This document shows positions 9,401-15,671 of a DNA stretch of 17,495 nt, one piece after another. Each line of letters starts with the position of its first letter. Positions within the stretch are counted from its first letter, which is position 1. This DNA is from JAUXFS01 sp050329575. Its GTDB lineage: Bacteria > Pseudomonadota > Alphaproteobacteria > Rhodospirillales > Defluviicoccaceae. The DNA lies in contig JBHJOP010000126.1 in assembly GCA_050329575.1 (NCBI GenBank), forward strand, positions 1 through 17,495, given 5' to 3'. The position numbers and the translations under genes are program-made. Below the pieces are notes generated by a model, which worked only from the letters and a program-made list of their open reading frames with translations, was not told the origin of the DNA and searched no databases.

Positions 9401-9840
9401 ATCGACGGCTCGGGCGGCGTCCCAGGCACGGATGCCTCGTTGGGCGGCCGGCGGCGGACCAGCGACCAGTTCCCGCGCCCGTCGGCCGACCGCTCGAGGT
9501 TGAGCAGCGGTTCCACCAGCCGGACCTTGCCCAGCCGGATCCGCCCCGACAGCAACGGCGCCAGCCGAACGTGAACGGCGAGTGATCGCATCCGGATCAG
9601 GTCGGGGTCGATCCCCCCGTCGACGTTGGCGAGGCGCACCTCGGTCACCACCAGGGCCGGCGCCGGCAGCAGCGTCATCCGGATGTCGCCGCCGATCTCC
9701 AGCCGCCGGCCGGTGAGCCGTTCGGCCTGGTCGGCGATGCGATCCCGGTGGACGGTCCAGTCGACGAAGCCGGGGACGATCAGGATCGCCGCGAGCAGGA
9801 GTCCGGTCGCCCCGGCGACGCCGATGAGAACCTTGATCAC
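6481..9840 (-). CDS. AsmA family protein
   Basis: A 1,119-aa AsmA-family protein of the inner membrane and periplasm, a group linked to outer-membrane assembly and lipid transport between membranes. A single N-terminal membrane helix (about residues 4-24) is followed by the AsmA N-terminal domain, with LTGRRLEIGGDIRMTLLPAP and, further on, a DGRGNWSL box typical of the family. A long beta-rich repetitive middle and a C-terminal AsmA-like region end in a basic tail. I choose GTG 9840 rather than the upstream ATG at 9963. The helix then sits at the very N-terminus, and a TTGATC-17-TAGCAT promoter (9872-9900) lies between the two candidates. It is divergent from the N-ATPase operon. The stop is TAG at 6483-6481. 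Confidence 0.9.
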   Translation of the reverse strand: MIKVLIGVAGATGLLLAAILIVPGFVDWTVHRDRIADQAERLTGRRLEIGGDIRMTLLPAPALVVTEVRLANVDGGIDPDLIRMRSLAVHVRLAPLLSGRIRLGKVRLVEPLLNLERSADGRGNWSLVRRRPPNEASVPGTPPEPSIVAAASTTVRLDEVEIEHGVVVYREPAAGIDWRIDAVNATLSAASPRGPFTVRGDLRRHGVPIGFGLSAGEVVDGRPLPITVTLSTDAGNARLELGGVVRDAGGSPRFEGRATAAGESVAELVRAVFPGVRSGFLAQPFEGEAELAASASEVAIDALALRLGDTRVSGAATAALGESIAVSAVVDLGPIDLDAWLAMPAVAGPSGAATADRGQRERREAPPWRLPSAITVSAALSADAVVYRGGVVRRLRATAGLADGAITLGGLSALLPGGSEVSVSGTVTAPDGAPRFEGEIDARSADLLGVLDWLGVDVAGVPPGRLRTFTIRGKLAAYPELVQLRDIDARIDGSRTTGGVTWAIARRPALGADLAIDRVNVDAYLPADAGAPVRRPGPAAAPDRPRRSSPAPIRLDSFDAGLRVHIGTLGYRGTAARDIVLDVTLFDGALDVHRAHVADFAGTAIDIAGGIDGLGGTPAMTGLRFDLAVADGDRLLRALDLPSPPFVGALGPSTVSGRAEGPVGRPAIAVAVTTDAGELALDGTLDLSTAPRFDGGLALGGEDVGRLLAVFAAGYRPSGRIGPFAVTGRVRADGSEVAVGAIAATVAGTDVSGTLAADFGGRRPKVSAALATGPVAITPFLPVDRAAGAAGAAHRVPVSWRLPPSPGVAAEAPRPTAASFGPPWSSEPIPVAGLDRLDADLALTAAAIVFPGGVLEAVDLQATLTAGVLAAERLTATLFGGALRAAGRLQTDAEPRIEATFGLDDADLGLAIRAAAGGPAVRGRMTADGRLTSAGSSVAQWVAALRGSGSVRVTGVETDATAAGGALAPLLAVVEGLNRVAANLDGDRAAAAGGTLSATYTIAAGVVRCDDMRFATAFGDGSAHGTADLAAWHLDIAGRLQMTPGVFAGLTGGEPGPDQVAILPFWMRGALDAPEVKIDAGDLSAAIRIPALKRKIRRLGAGKAAEARPAGPTAGTGGP

Positions 9841-9871
9841 GGGGGGTGCTCCGTCGATGGGCGAAACAACG

Positions 9872-9900
9872 ATGCTACAGGGTCGCCCGGTACCGATCAA
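9872..9900 (-). promoter_or_regulatory. Putative promoter of the AsmA-family gene
   Basis: TTGATC (9900-9895), a 17-base spacer and TAGCAT (9877-9872) form a sigma70-like pair on the minus strand. Initiation near 9866 would leave a leader of about 25 bases before GTG 9840. This excludes the upstream ATG at 9963 as the main start. Confidence 0.5.
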
Positions 9901-9969
9901 ACCGAACCCGATGCGCGCGGCCGTGTCCGGGACGATCGCGCGACGGGCCCGCGGGACGGGCACGCGGGT

Positions 9970-9998
9970 TTGACGGCCTGTGGCGGGAGCCCTATCCT
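9970..9998 (+). promoter_or_regulatory. Putative promoter of the N-ATPase operon
   Basis: TTGACG (9970-9975), exactly 17 bases, then TATCCT (9993-9998): the best sigma70-like match that I find in the window. Initiation near 10005 gives a leader of about 20 bases to ATG 10028. The GTG at 9980 falls between the two hexamers and therefore cannot be the atpD start of this transcript. The stretch just upstream (about 9935-9968) is rich in short GC palindromes (CGGGCCCG, CCCGCGGG) that could bind a regulator; that part is speculative. Confidence 0.6.
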
Positions 9999-10027
9999 CT
10001 CGCGGTGGTGACGCGAACGGATCGGTG

Positions 10028-11470
10028 ATGGCGGGGATCGATCAGGGACCGAACCCATCGGCCGCGGGCCGGGTGGTGGCGGTGATGGGATCCGTGGTTG
10101 ACGTGGGGTTTCCCGACGGCGCGCTGCCTCCGGTCGATACCGCCCTCGAGGTCGAATGGGACGGCCCCCACCGGCTCGTCCTCGAGACCCAGCAGCACGT
10201 CGACCGGGAGACGGTCCGCGCCGTCGCGATGCAGAACACTGCCGGGCTCGCCCGCGGCGCCGCCGTCCGGTCGACCGGACGTCCGATCACCGTCCCGGTC
10301 GGCGAGGCGGTGCTGGGGCGGATGCTGAACGTGGTCGGCGAACCGATCGATCGGCTGGGCGACATCCCGGGCGACGTCGAGCGCCGGTCGATCCATCGCC
10401 GCGCCCCGACCCTCGCCGAGACCGGCTGCTGGCGCGAGGTCTTCCAGACCGGCATCAAGGTCATCGATCTGCTGGCGCCGCTCGCCAAGGGGGGCAAGGC
10501 GGCGATGTTCGGGGGCGCCGGCATCGGCAAGACGGTGCTGATCATGGAATTGATCCGCACCACCGTCGAGCGATACGCCGGCGTCGCGGTGTTCGCGGGC
10601 ATCGGCGAGCGCTCCCGGGAGGGCCACGAACTGCTTCTGGAACTGAAGCAGTCCGGCGTCCTCGGCAAGACGGCGCTGGTGTTCGGACAGATGAACGAAC
10701 CGCCGGGCGCCCGCTGGCGGGTGGGCATGACCGCGCTCACCGTCGCCGAGCACGTCCGCGACGCGATGGGAGAAGACGTTCTGCTGCTGATCGACAATGT
10801 CTTCCGGTTCGTTCAGGCGGGCGGGGAGGTGTCGGGGCTGCTCGGGCGGCTGCCGTCGCGGGTCGGCTATCAGCCGACGTTGGCGAGCGAGATTGCCGAG
10901 CTCGAACAACGCATCGCCTCCGTCGGCGACCGGGCGATCACCGCCATCCAGGCCGTCTATGTTCCGGCCGACGATTTCACCGACCCGGCGGTGGCGGAAA
11001 CATTCAGTCATCTCGACTCCAGCATCGTGCTGTCGCGCGAGATGGCGAGCGAAGGGCTGTATCCGGCGATCGATCCCCTGGCCTCGACGTCGGTGCTGCT
11101 GGAGCCGTCGACGGTCGGCGAGACCCACTACCGGCTTGCAGAGGACGTCCGCCGGACCATCGCCCACTATCGAGAGCTGCAGGAGATCATCTCGCTGCTC
11201 GGAATGGAGGAGCTGAGCGTCACCGATCGCGCGACGGTCCGCCGGGCGCGGCGCCTGTTGCGGTTCCTGAGCCAGCCCTTCCTGGTCACCGAGGCGTTCA
11301 CCGGCAAGCCGGGACGGTCGGTCGGTATCGATGCCACCCTCGCCGGCTGCCGCGCCATCCTCGACGGCGAGGGTGACGGCTGGCCGGAGAGCACGTTCTA
11401 CATGGCCGGGGACTTCGACGAGGTCCGCGACCGCCAGCGCCAGGGCCAGGGCCGGGAGGCCGCGGCGTGA
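10028..11470 (+). CDS. atpD: N-ATPase beta subunit
   Basis: The catalytic beta subunit of a rotary ATPase, in the cytoplasmic F1 head. With ATG 10028 it is 480 aa, normal for the family. Walker A is GGAGIGKT (162-169), followed by the catalytic glutamate in GERSREG (E194) and Walker B LLLIDN (253-257 region, D256). AVYVPADDFTDPAVAETF (309-326) and RFLSQPF (412-418) are also typical. All catalytic residues expected of an active beta are present. The DELSEED loop that contacts gamma and epsilon is altered, reading EELSVTD (394-400). As the first gene of the operon with epsilon next, it follows the N-ATPase order rather than the usual F-ATPase order. Its TGA overlaps the GTG of atpC. Confidence 0.95.
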   Translation: MAGIDQGPNPSAAGRVVAVMGSVVDVGFPDGALPPVDTALEVEWDGPHRLVLETQQHVDRETVRAVAMQNTAGLARGAAVRSTGRPITVPVGEAVLGRMLNVVGEPIDRLGDIPGDVERRSIHRRAPTLAETGCWREVFQTGIKVIDLLAPLAKGGKAAMFGGAGIGKTVLIMELIRTTVERYAGVAVFAGIGERSREGHELLLELKQSGVLGKTALVFGQMNEPPGARWRVGMTALTVAEHVRDAMGEDVLLLIDNVFRFVQAGGEVSGLLGRLPSRVGYQPTLASEIAELEQRIASVGDRAITAIQAVYVPADDFTDPAVAETFSHLDSSIVLSREMASEGLYPAIDPLASTSVLLEPSTVGETHYRLAEDVRRTIAHYRELQEIISLLGMEELSVTDRATVRRARRLLRFLSQPFLVTEAFTGKPGRSVGIDATLAGCRAILDGEGDGWPESTFYMAGDFDEVRDRQRQGQGREAAA

Positions 11471-11931
11471 GGCTGCTGATTACCACCCCGGTCGCGGTCG
11501 TCGCCGATCTCGACGACGTGGTTCACGTGCGGGCCGAGGACGAATCCGGGGCCTTCGGCATTCTGCCGCGGCACGCCGACTTCCTGACCGCGCTGGCGAT
11601 CTCGGTGGCGAGCTGGCGGGACGGCGACGGTCGCGAGGGCCATGTCGCGGTCCGCGGCGGTGTCTTCCGCGTCCGCGACGGTCATCGGGTCGAGATCGCG
11701 ACCCGCGAAGCGGTCCGCGGCGACGAGCTCGAGACCCTGGAAACGGAAGTGCTGCGCCGCTTTCGCGCCGATGCCGAGCGCGAACAGCGGGCCCGCACCG
11801 CCACCGCCCGGTTGGAACTGGCCGCCCTTCGCCACCTGCGCGGTTTCCTGTCCCCGGGGGAAGGCGATCATCGCACCGCACCGACGGTGGCCGCGGCGGA
11901 CGATCGCGACCGGCGGAGAACGCGCCGATGA
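11467..11931 (+). CDS. atpC: N-ATPase epsilon subunit
   Basis: The epsilon subunit couples the gamma shaft to the c-ring and can inhibit ATP hydrolysis. The 154-aa product has the N-terminal beta-sandwich with ESGAFGILPRHADFLTAL (26-43, a family landmark) and the strand pair around VAVRGGVFRVRDGHRVEIAT. A helical, arginine-rich C-terminal part (about 88-154) follows and is somewhat longer than usual. The start GTG 11467 overlaps the beta stop in the form GTGA, so translation is probably coupled. The end overlaps atpQ in the form ATGA. Confidence 0.92.
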   Translation: MRLLITTPVAVVADLDDVVHVRAEDESGAFGILPRHADFLTALAISVASWRDGDGREGHVAVRGGVFRVRDGHRVEIATREAVRGDELETLETEVLRRFRADAEREQRARTATARLELAALRHLRGFLSPGEGDHRTAPTVAAADDRDRRRTRR

Positions 11932-12212
11932 CGACCCTTCCGCCGAACCACGAGACCTTGCGTCGCTCCATCCGCACCCGCCGCGAGCGCCGCGATCGAT
12001 GGCAGAGGGAGGGTGAGCGGTCGCTCGCCCAGACCCTCGGCATGATCGGGGCCTTGGGCTGGCTGGTGGTGATCCCGATCCTGATCGGCATCCTGCTCGG
12101 CCGCTGGCTGGACCGGACCTGGGACACCGGCATCCTGTGGACCGCGGCGCTGCTGCTGGTCGGGCTGGTGGCCGGATGCACCCTGGCGGGGAAAAGGATC
12201 CAGGAGCCGTGA
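11928..12212 (+). CDS. atpQ: N-ATPase subunit AtpQ (AtpI-like membrane protein)
   Basis: A 94-aa membrane protein with a strongly basic N-terminus (RRSIRTRRERRDRW, 12-25) and two membrane helices (about 36-58 and 67-88). The LGMIGALGWLVVIPILIGI region with a following GRWLD is typical of the AtpI/AtpQ group. In N-ATPase operons this gene sits between epsilon and AtpR; its role is not settled, with assembly of the c-ring or ion supply suggested for AtpI relatives. I take ATG 11928, which overlaps the atpC stop (ATGA). The frame is open far upstream, but that is a shadow of atpC. Confidence 0.88.
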   Translation: MTTLPPNHETLRRSIRTRRERRDRWQREGERSLAQTLGMIGALGWLVVIPILIGILLGRWLDRTWDTGILWTAALLLVGLVAGCTLAGKRIQEP

Positions 12213-12484
12213 GCGCAGCCTTGTTCGCCACCGTGATCGCCGCGACCGCGGTCGGCGTGGTGGTGGGGCTCGCCTATTTCGCCGCGCTCGGTGTCAACGT
12301 CCGGCTCTATCTCGACGGACGGGCGCGTTGGCGGCCGCTGGCCCTGCACGCGGTGCGGATCGCCGCCGCCGCGGCCGCGTTCTGGGGCCTGGCGACACAA
12401 GGCGTGGCGCCGGTGCTGGCCGGCCTCGCCGGATTCCTGATCGCCGGCACCGTCGCCCGGCGATGGCTGGCGGGACGATCGTGA
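12209..12484 (+). CDS. atpR: N-ATPase subunit AtpR
   Basis: A 91-aa hydrophobic protein with three likely membrane helices (about 4-29, 43-62, 65-84), in the position of AtpR, which is specific to N-ATPases. Several arginines (R32, R50, R84) lie in or at the ends of helices. Arginines in AtpR have been proposed to interact with the c-subunit carboxylate, which I recall but cannot verify here. The start GTG 12209 overlaps the atpQ stop (GTGA), with GGAG close upstream. Its stop overlaps the first base of atpB (TGATG). Sequence alone would not identify it; length, helices and locus do. Confidence 0.85.
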   Translation: MSAALFATVIAATAVGVVVGLAYFAALGVNVRLYLDGRARWRPLALHAVRIAAAAAAFWGLATQGVAPVLAGLAGFLIAGTVARRWLAGRS

Positions 12485-13155
12485 TGGACCGCGCGGCGAT
12501 CTCGACCCGCATTCTGTTCACGGTCGGGCCGGTGCCGATCAGCGACGTGATCGTGGTGACATGGGTGATCATGGCGGCCCTCGCGCTCGGCAGCTTCCTC
12601 TCGACCCGCCGGCTGTCGGTCCGGCCGGGCCCCGGCCAGGCGATGATCGAACTCGTCGTTACCGGCATCGCGGCGCAGATCGAGGATGCGATCAGGCGGC
12701 CCGCCGCCCCGTTCTTGCCGCTGATCGCAACACTCTTCATCTTCCTCGTCGTCGCCAACCTGTCGCTGCAGCTGCCGGGGGTGGTGGCGCCGACGGCACG
12801 CCTGGAAACGGCGGCCGCGCTGGCGCTGATCGTGTTCTTCGCCGCCCATGTCTACGGCATCCGCAGTCGCGGCGTGAAGGGCTACCTCGGCCGCTACCTG
12901 AAGCCCAACCCGCTGCTGCTGCCGCTCAACATTCTCTCCGAGCTCACCCGCACCCTGTCGCTGACGGTGCGGCTGTTCGGCAACATCATGAGCCATCAGC
13001 TGATCATCGCACTGTTGGTGGCGATCGCCGGCCTGCTGGTGCCGATCCCGATCATGGCGCTCGGCATCCTGATCGGTCTCGTGCAGGCCTACATCTTCAG
13101 CGTCCTCGCCACCCTGTTTCTCGGCGCCGCGGTCGGCGCCTTCGAATCCCATTGA
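12484..13155 (+). CDS. atpB: N-ATPase a subunit
   Basis: The membrane stator subunit that forms the ion half-channels beside the c-ring. It is 223 aa, in the shorter range for a subunits. The essential arginine is R163 in LSLTVRLFGNIMSHQ (158-172), equivalent to E. coli aR210. The C-terminal helix carries LIGLVQAYIFSVLATLFL (196-213). Other membrane helices are about 20-37, 76-98 and 108-124. An N-terminal extension seen in E. coli is reduced. ATG 12484 is chosen; GTG 12481 directly before it is an equal alternative adding one residue. It is separated from atpE by 9 bases holding a GAGAGG ribosome-binding sequence. Confidence 0.94.
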   Translation: MDRAAISTRILFTVGPVPISDVIVVTWVIMAALALGSFLSTRRLSVRPGPGQAMIELVVTGIAAQIEDAIRRPAAPFLPLIATLFIFLVVANLSLQLPGVVAPTARLETAAALALIVFFAAHVYGIRSRGVKGYLGRYLKPNPLLLPLNILSELTRTLSLTVRLFGNIMSHQLIIALLVAIAGLLVPIPIMALGILIGLVQAYIFSVLATLFLGAAVGAFESH

Positions 13156-13164
13156 GAGGTTGCC

Positions 13165-13407
13165 ATGACCGTCGACGAAATCAGCATCATCGGCGCGGTG
13201 ATTGCCGTGTCGTTCGGGGCGATCGGCCCGGCTTTGGCCGAGGGACGGGCGATCGCCGCGGCGATGGACGCCATCGCCCGCCAGCCGGAGGCCGCCGGCA
13301 CCCTGTCGCGCACCCTGTTCGTCGGGCTGGCGATGATCGAGACGATGGCGATCTACTGCCTCGTCATCGCCCTGCTGCTGCTCTTCGCCAACCCGTTCGT
13401 CGGCTGA
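13165..13407 (+). CDS. atpE: N-ATPase c subunit (rotor ring)
   Basis: An 80-aa two-helix hairpin whose oligomer forms the ion-carrying rotor ring. The polar loop is ARQPEA (38-43). The ion-binding carboxylate is E59 in MIETMAIY (57-64), with T60 and Y64 at positions equivalent to Ser66 and Tyr70 of the Na+-binding Ilyobacter c subunit. On helix 1, E26 (GPALAEGRA) stands where Ilyobacter has Gln32, so the site contains two carboxylates. GAIGPALAEG and the ending ANPFVG are typical. GAGAGG lies 5-6 bases before ATG 13165. Whether Na+ or H+ is carried cannot be decided from sequence. Confidence 0.95.
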   Translation: MTVDEISIIGAVIAVSFGAIGPALAEGRAIAAAMDAIARQPEAAGTLSRTLFVGLAMIETMAIYCLVIALLLLFANPFVG

Positions 13408-13408
13408 C

Positions 13409-14164
13409 ATGCACTTCGACTGGTGGACGCTGGCGCTGGAAGCCGTCAATTTCCTGATCCTCGTCTGGCTGCTGCAGCGCTTTCTCTACAAACCGGTGAT
13501 GGCGGTCGTCGCCCGGCGCCGGCAGGAGGTCGACGCCGCGTTCGCAGAGGCGACCGAGGCCCGCAGATGCGCGGACGCCGAGGCGGAGACCTATCGCCAG
13601 AAGCTGGCGTCGATCGAAGAGGAGCGGCTCGCCGTCCTCGCCACCGCGCGGACCGAGATCGAGGAGGAGCGCCAGCGGCGGCTCGGGGAAGCGCGCGCCG
13701 AGGCCGAGGCGTTGCTCGCCCGGCAGCGGCAGGTGATCGCGGACGATCGGGCGGGGGCACTCGACGATCTCCGCAATGGCGCCGCCGACCTGGCGGTGTC
13801 GCTGGCGACGGCGTTGCTGCGCGACGCGACCGACGGGGCGCTGGCGGAGGCTTTTCTCGAGCGCCTGCGGCAGCGGCTGATCGCGATGTCGGAGGCCGAT
13901 CGGGCCCGCCTGCTCGGACCGGTCGGCGAACCGACGGTGCTGCGGGTGGTGACCGCGCCGGCGCTCGACGAGATCGGGCGGCAGCGCTGGCGCCAGCGCC
14001 TCGCCGAACTGGTCTGCGAACCGTGCGCGGTCGACTTCGACGTCGACGACGGGCTGGTCGCTGGGGCCCGCATCCATTTCCCCGCCGCGATCCTGGAGCT
14101 CAGCTGGAGCAGCGCCTTGAGGGAGGCGAGAAACGACCTCGTCGGCGATGAATCGGCTGCATGA
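13409..14164 (+). CDS. atpF: N-ATPase b subunit, long form with delta-like C-terminal domain
   Basis: The peripheral stalk subunit. It has an N-terminal membrane helix (about 7-25) with the b landmark NFLILVWLLQRFLYKPV (14-30). A long charged helical stalk follows (about 31-160). At 251 aa it is much longer than ordinary b (about 156-170). Residues about 170-245 form a separate segment: VLRVVTAPALDEIGRQRWRQ, a short linker, then VDFDVDDGLVAGARIHF and a closing helix. This resembles the C-terminal domain of delta (strand, helix, strand, D-x-x-L-x-x-G). There is no atpH in the operon. I infer that this protein combines b and delta functions. It starts one base after atpE and overlaps atpA by 17 bases. 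Confidence 0.93.
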   Translation: MHFDWWTLALEAVNFLILVWLLQRFLYKPVMAVVARRRQEVDAAFAEATEARRCADAEAETYRQKLASIEEERLAVLATARTEIEEERQRRLGEARAEAEALLARQRQVIADDRAGALDDLRNGAADLAVSLATALLRDATDGALAEAFLERLRQRLIAMSEADRARLLGPVGEPTVLRVVTAPALDEIGRQRWRQRLAELVCEPCAVDFDVDDGLVAGARIHFPAAILELSWSSALREARNDLVGDESAA

Positions 14165-15668
14165 CGACTTGGCACGCTGGCTGGAGGGTGCCCGCGCGCG
14201 CTCGACCGCGGTCAAGCCCGCGCCGCGCCTGGAGCAGATCGGCCGCGTCGAGCGGGTCGGCGACGGTGTCGCGGTCGTCTCCGGCCTCGCCGACGCCCGA
14301 CAGGACGAGCTGCTGCGCCTCGGCGACGATCTCCACGGCCTCGCGGTGACCCTCGATCGGGCCTCCGTCGGCTGCGTGCTGTTGTCGCCATGGGAGACGG
14401 TCGCCGCCGGGTTCGAGGTTCGCGGCACCGGCGGCGGCGTCAAGGTGCCGGTGGGCGAGGCGCTGCTGGGGCGGATCGTCGATCCGCTCGGCCGTCCGCT
14501 CGACGGCGGGCGGCGGCCGGAGGCGGCACGGCTGGAGGCGATCGACCGACCGGCGCCGGCGATCGTCGACCGGGACCTCGTCACCGTCCCGTTGCAGACC
14601 GGCATCACCGTGATCGACGCGATGATTCCGCTCGGTCGCGGCCAGCGGGAACTGATCATCGGCGACCGCAAGACCGGGAAGACCGCCGTCGCCGTCGACG
14701 CGATCATCAACCAGCGCGACAGCGACGTCGTCTGCGTCTACGTCGCCGTCGGTCAGAAGGCATCCTCGGTCAACCAGGTGATCGACGCCGTCCGCCGACA
14801 CGGTGCGCCCGAGCGGTGCGTGTTCGTGATCGGCGAAGCGGACAGCGCCCCCGGCCTGCAATGGATCGCGCCCTATGCCGCCTGCACCATCGCCGAGTAC
14901 TTTCGCGATCGCGGTGGCGATGCCTTGCTGGTCATCGACGACCTGACCAAGCACGCCGTCGTCTACCGGACGCTGTCTTTGCTGTTGCGCCGGCCGCCGG
15001 GCCGCGAGGCCTATCCCGGCGACATCTTCTACATTCACGCCCGGCTGCTCGAACGCGCCGCCAGGCTCGCCGCCGAACGGGGCGGCGGATCGCTGACGGC
15101 GCTGCCGATCGCCGAGACCCAGGCGGGCAACCTCAGCGCCTACATCCCCACCAATCTGATCTCGATCACCGACGGCCAGATCTACCTCGAACCGAAACTG
15201 TTCAACGAGGGTCTGAAGCCGGCGGTGAACGTCGGCAAGAGCGTCTCCCGGGTCGGCGGCAGGACGCAGGCGCCGGCGATCAAGGCGCTGACGGGCAGCC
15301 TGCGTCTCGACTACACGCAGTTTCTCGAGCTCGAGGTGTTCACCCGCTTCGGGGCCACGGTCGACGAGGCGACCGGCAAGGCGGTGGAGCACGGCCGCCG
15401 CATCCGCGCGATCCTGAACCAGCGCCAATGCGAGCCTTTACCGCTGGGCCTCCAGGTGGCCTTGCTTCTTGCGGTCGGTGGGCGCGCCCTCGATCCGCTT
15501 CCCGTGGAGGCCGTCGAGGTGTTCAAGGGCCGGCTGAAGCCCTGGCTGGACGCCCGATGCCGCGACGTCGTCGTGCGCATCACGCGGACCGGCAGGCTCG
15601 CGGACGGCGATCGCCTCACCCTCGACCGTCACGTCCGCGCCTTGGCGGCCGAGCTGGCCGAGGGCTAG
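14148..15668 (+). CDS. atpA: N-ATPase alpha subunit
   Basis: The non-catalytic nucleotide-binding alpha subunit of the F1 head, 506 aa. Walker A is GDRKTGKT (172-179), with VAVGQKASSVNQVIDA (199-214), LLVIDDLTKHAVVYR (260-274) and the arginine finger R368 in VGKSVSRVGG (362-371). The N-terminal ~22 residues that normally bind delta form a short helix (MNRLHDDLARWLEGARARS). KAL..LRLDYTQFLELEVFTRFG near 379-402 is also typical. ATG 14148 lies inside the end of atpF and gives the expected length; the overlap suggests coupled translation. The gamma gene starts 3 bases after the stop. Confidence 0.96.
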   Translation: MNRLHDDLARWLEGARARSTAVKPAPRLEQIGRVERVGDGVAVVSGLADARQDELLRLGDDLHGLAVTLDRASVGCVLLSPWETVAAGFEVRGTGGGVKVPVGEALLGRIVDPLGRPLDGGRRPEAARLEAIDRPAPAIVDRDLVTVPLQTGITVIDAMIPLGRGQRELIIGDRKTGKTAVAVDAIINQRDSDVVCVYVAVGQKASSVNQVIDAVRRHGAPERCVFVIGEADSAPGLQWIAPYAACTIAEYFRDRGGDALLVIDDLTKHAVVYRTLSLLLRRPPGREAYPGDIFYIHARLLERAARLAAERGGGSLTALPIAETQAGNLSAYIPTNLISITDGQIYLEPKLFNEGLKPAVNVGKSVSRVGGRTQAPAIKALTGSLRLDYTQFLELEVFTRFGATVDEATGKAVEHGRRIRAILNQRQCEPLPLGLQVALLLAVGGRALDPLPVEAVEVFKGRLKPWLDARCRDVVVRITRTGRLADGDRLTLDRHVRALAAELAEG

Positions 15669-15671
15669 GCG

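Noticed and set aside
6412..9585. A 1,057-codon plus-strand open frame opposite the AsmA-family gene
   Set aside because: The product is low-complexity (RRR, GGG, DRR) without family motifs, while the minus-strand frame has a membrane helix, AsmA motifs and a promoter.
9841..9963. ATG 9963 as the start of the AsmA-family protein
   Set aside because: It would put 41 extra residues before the membrane helix and lies upstream of the proposed promoter; GTG 9840 puts the helix at the N-terminus.
9980..10027. GTG 9980 as the start of atpD
   Set aside because: It lies between the -35 and -10 of the proposed promoter and adds 16 residues not expected in beta subunits; ATG 10028 fits better.
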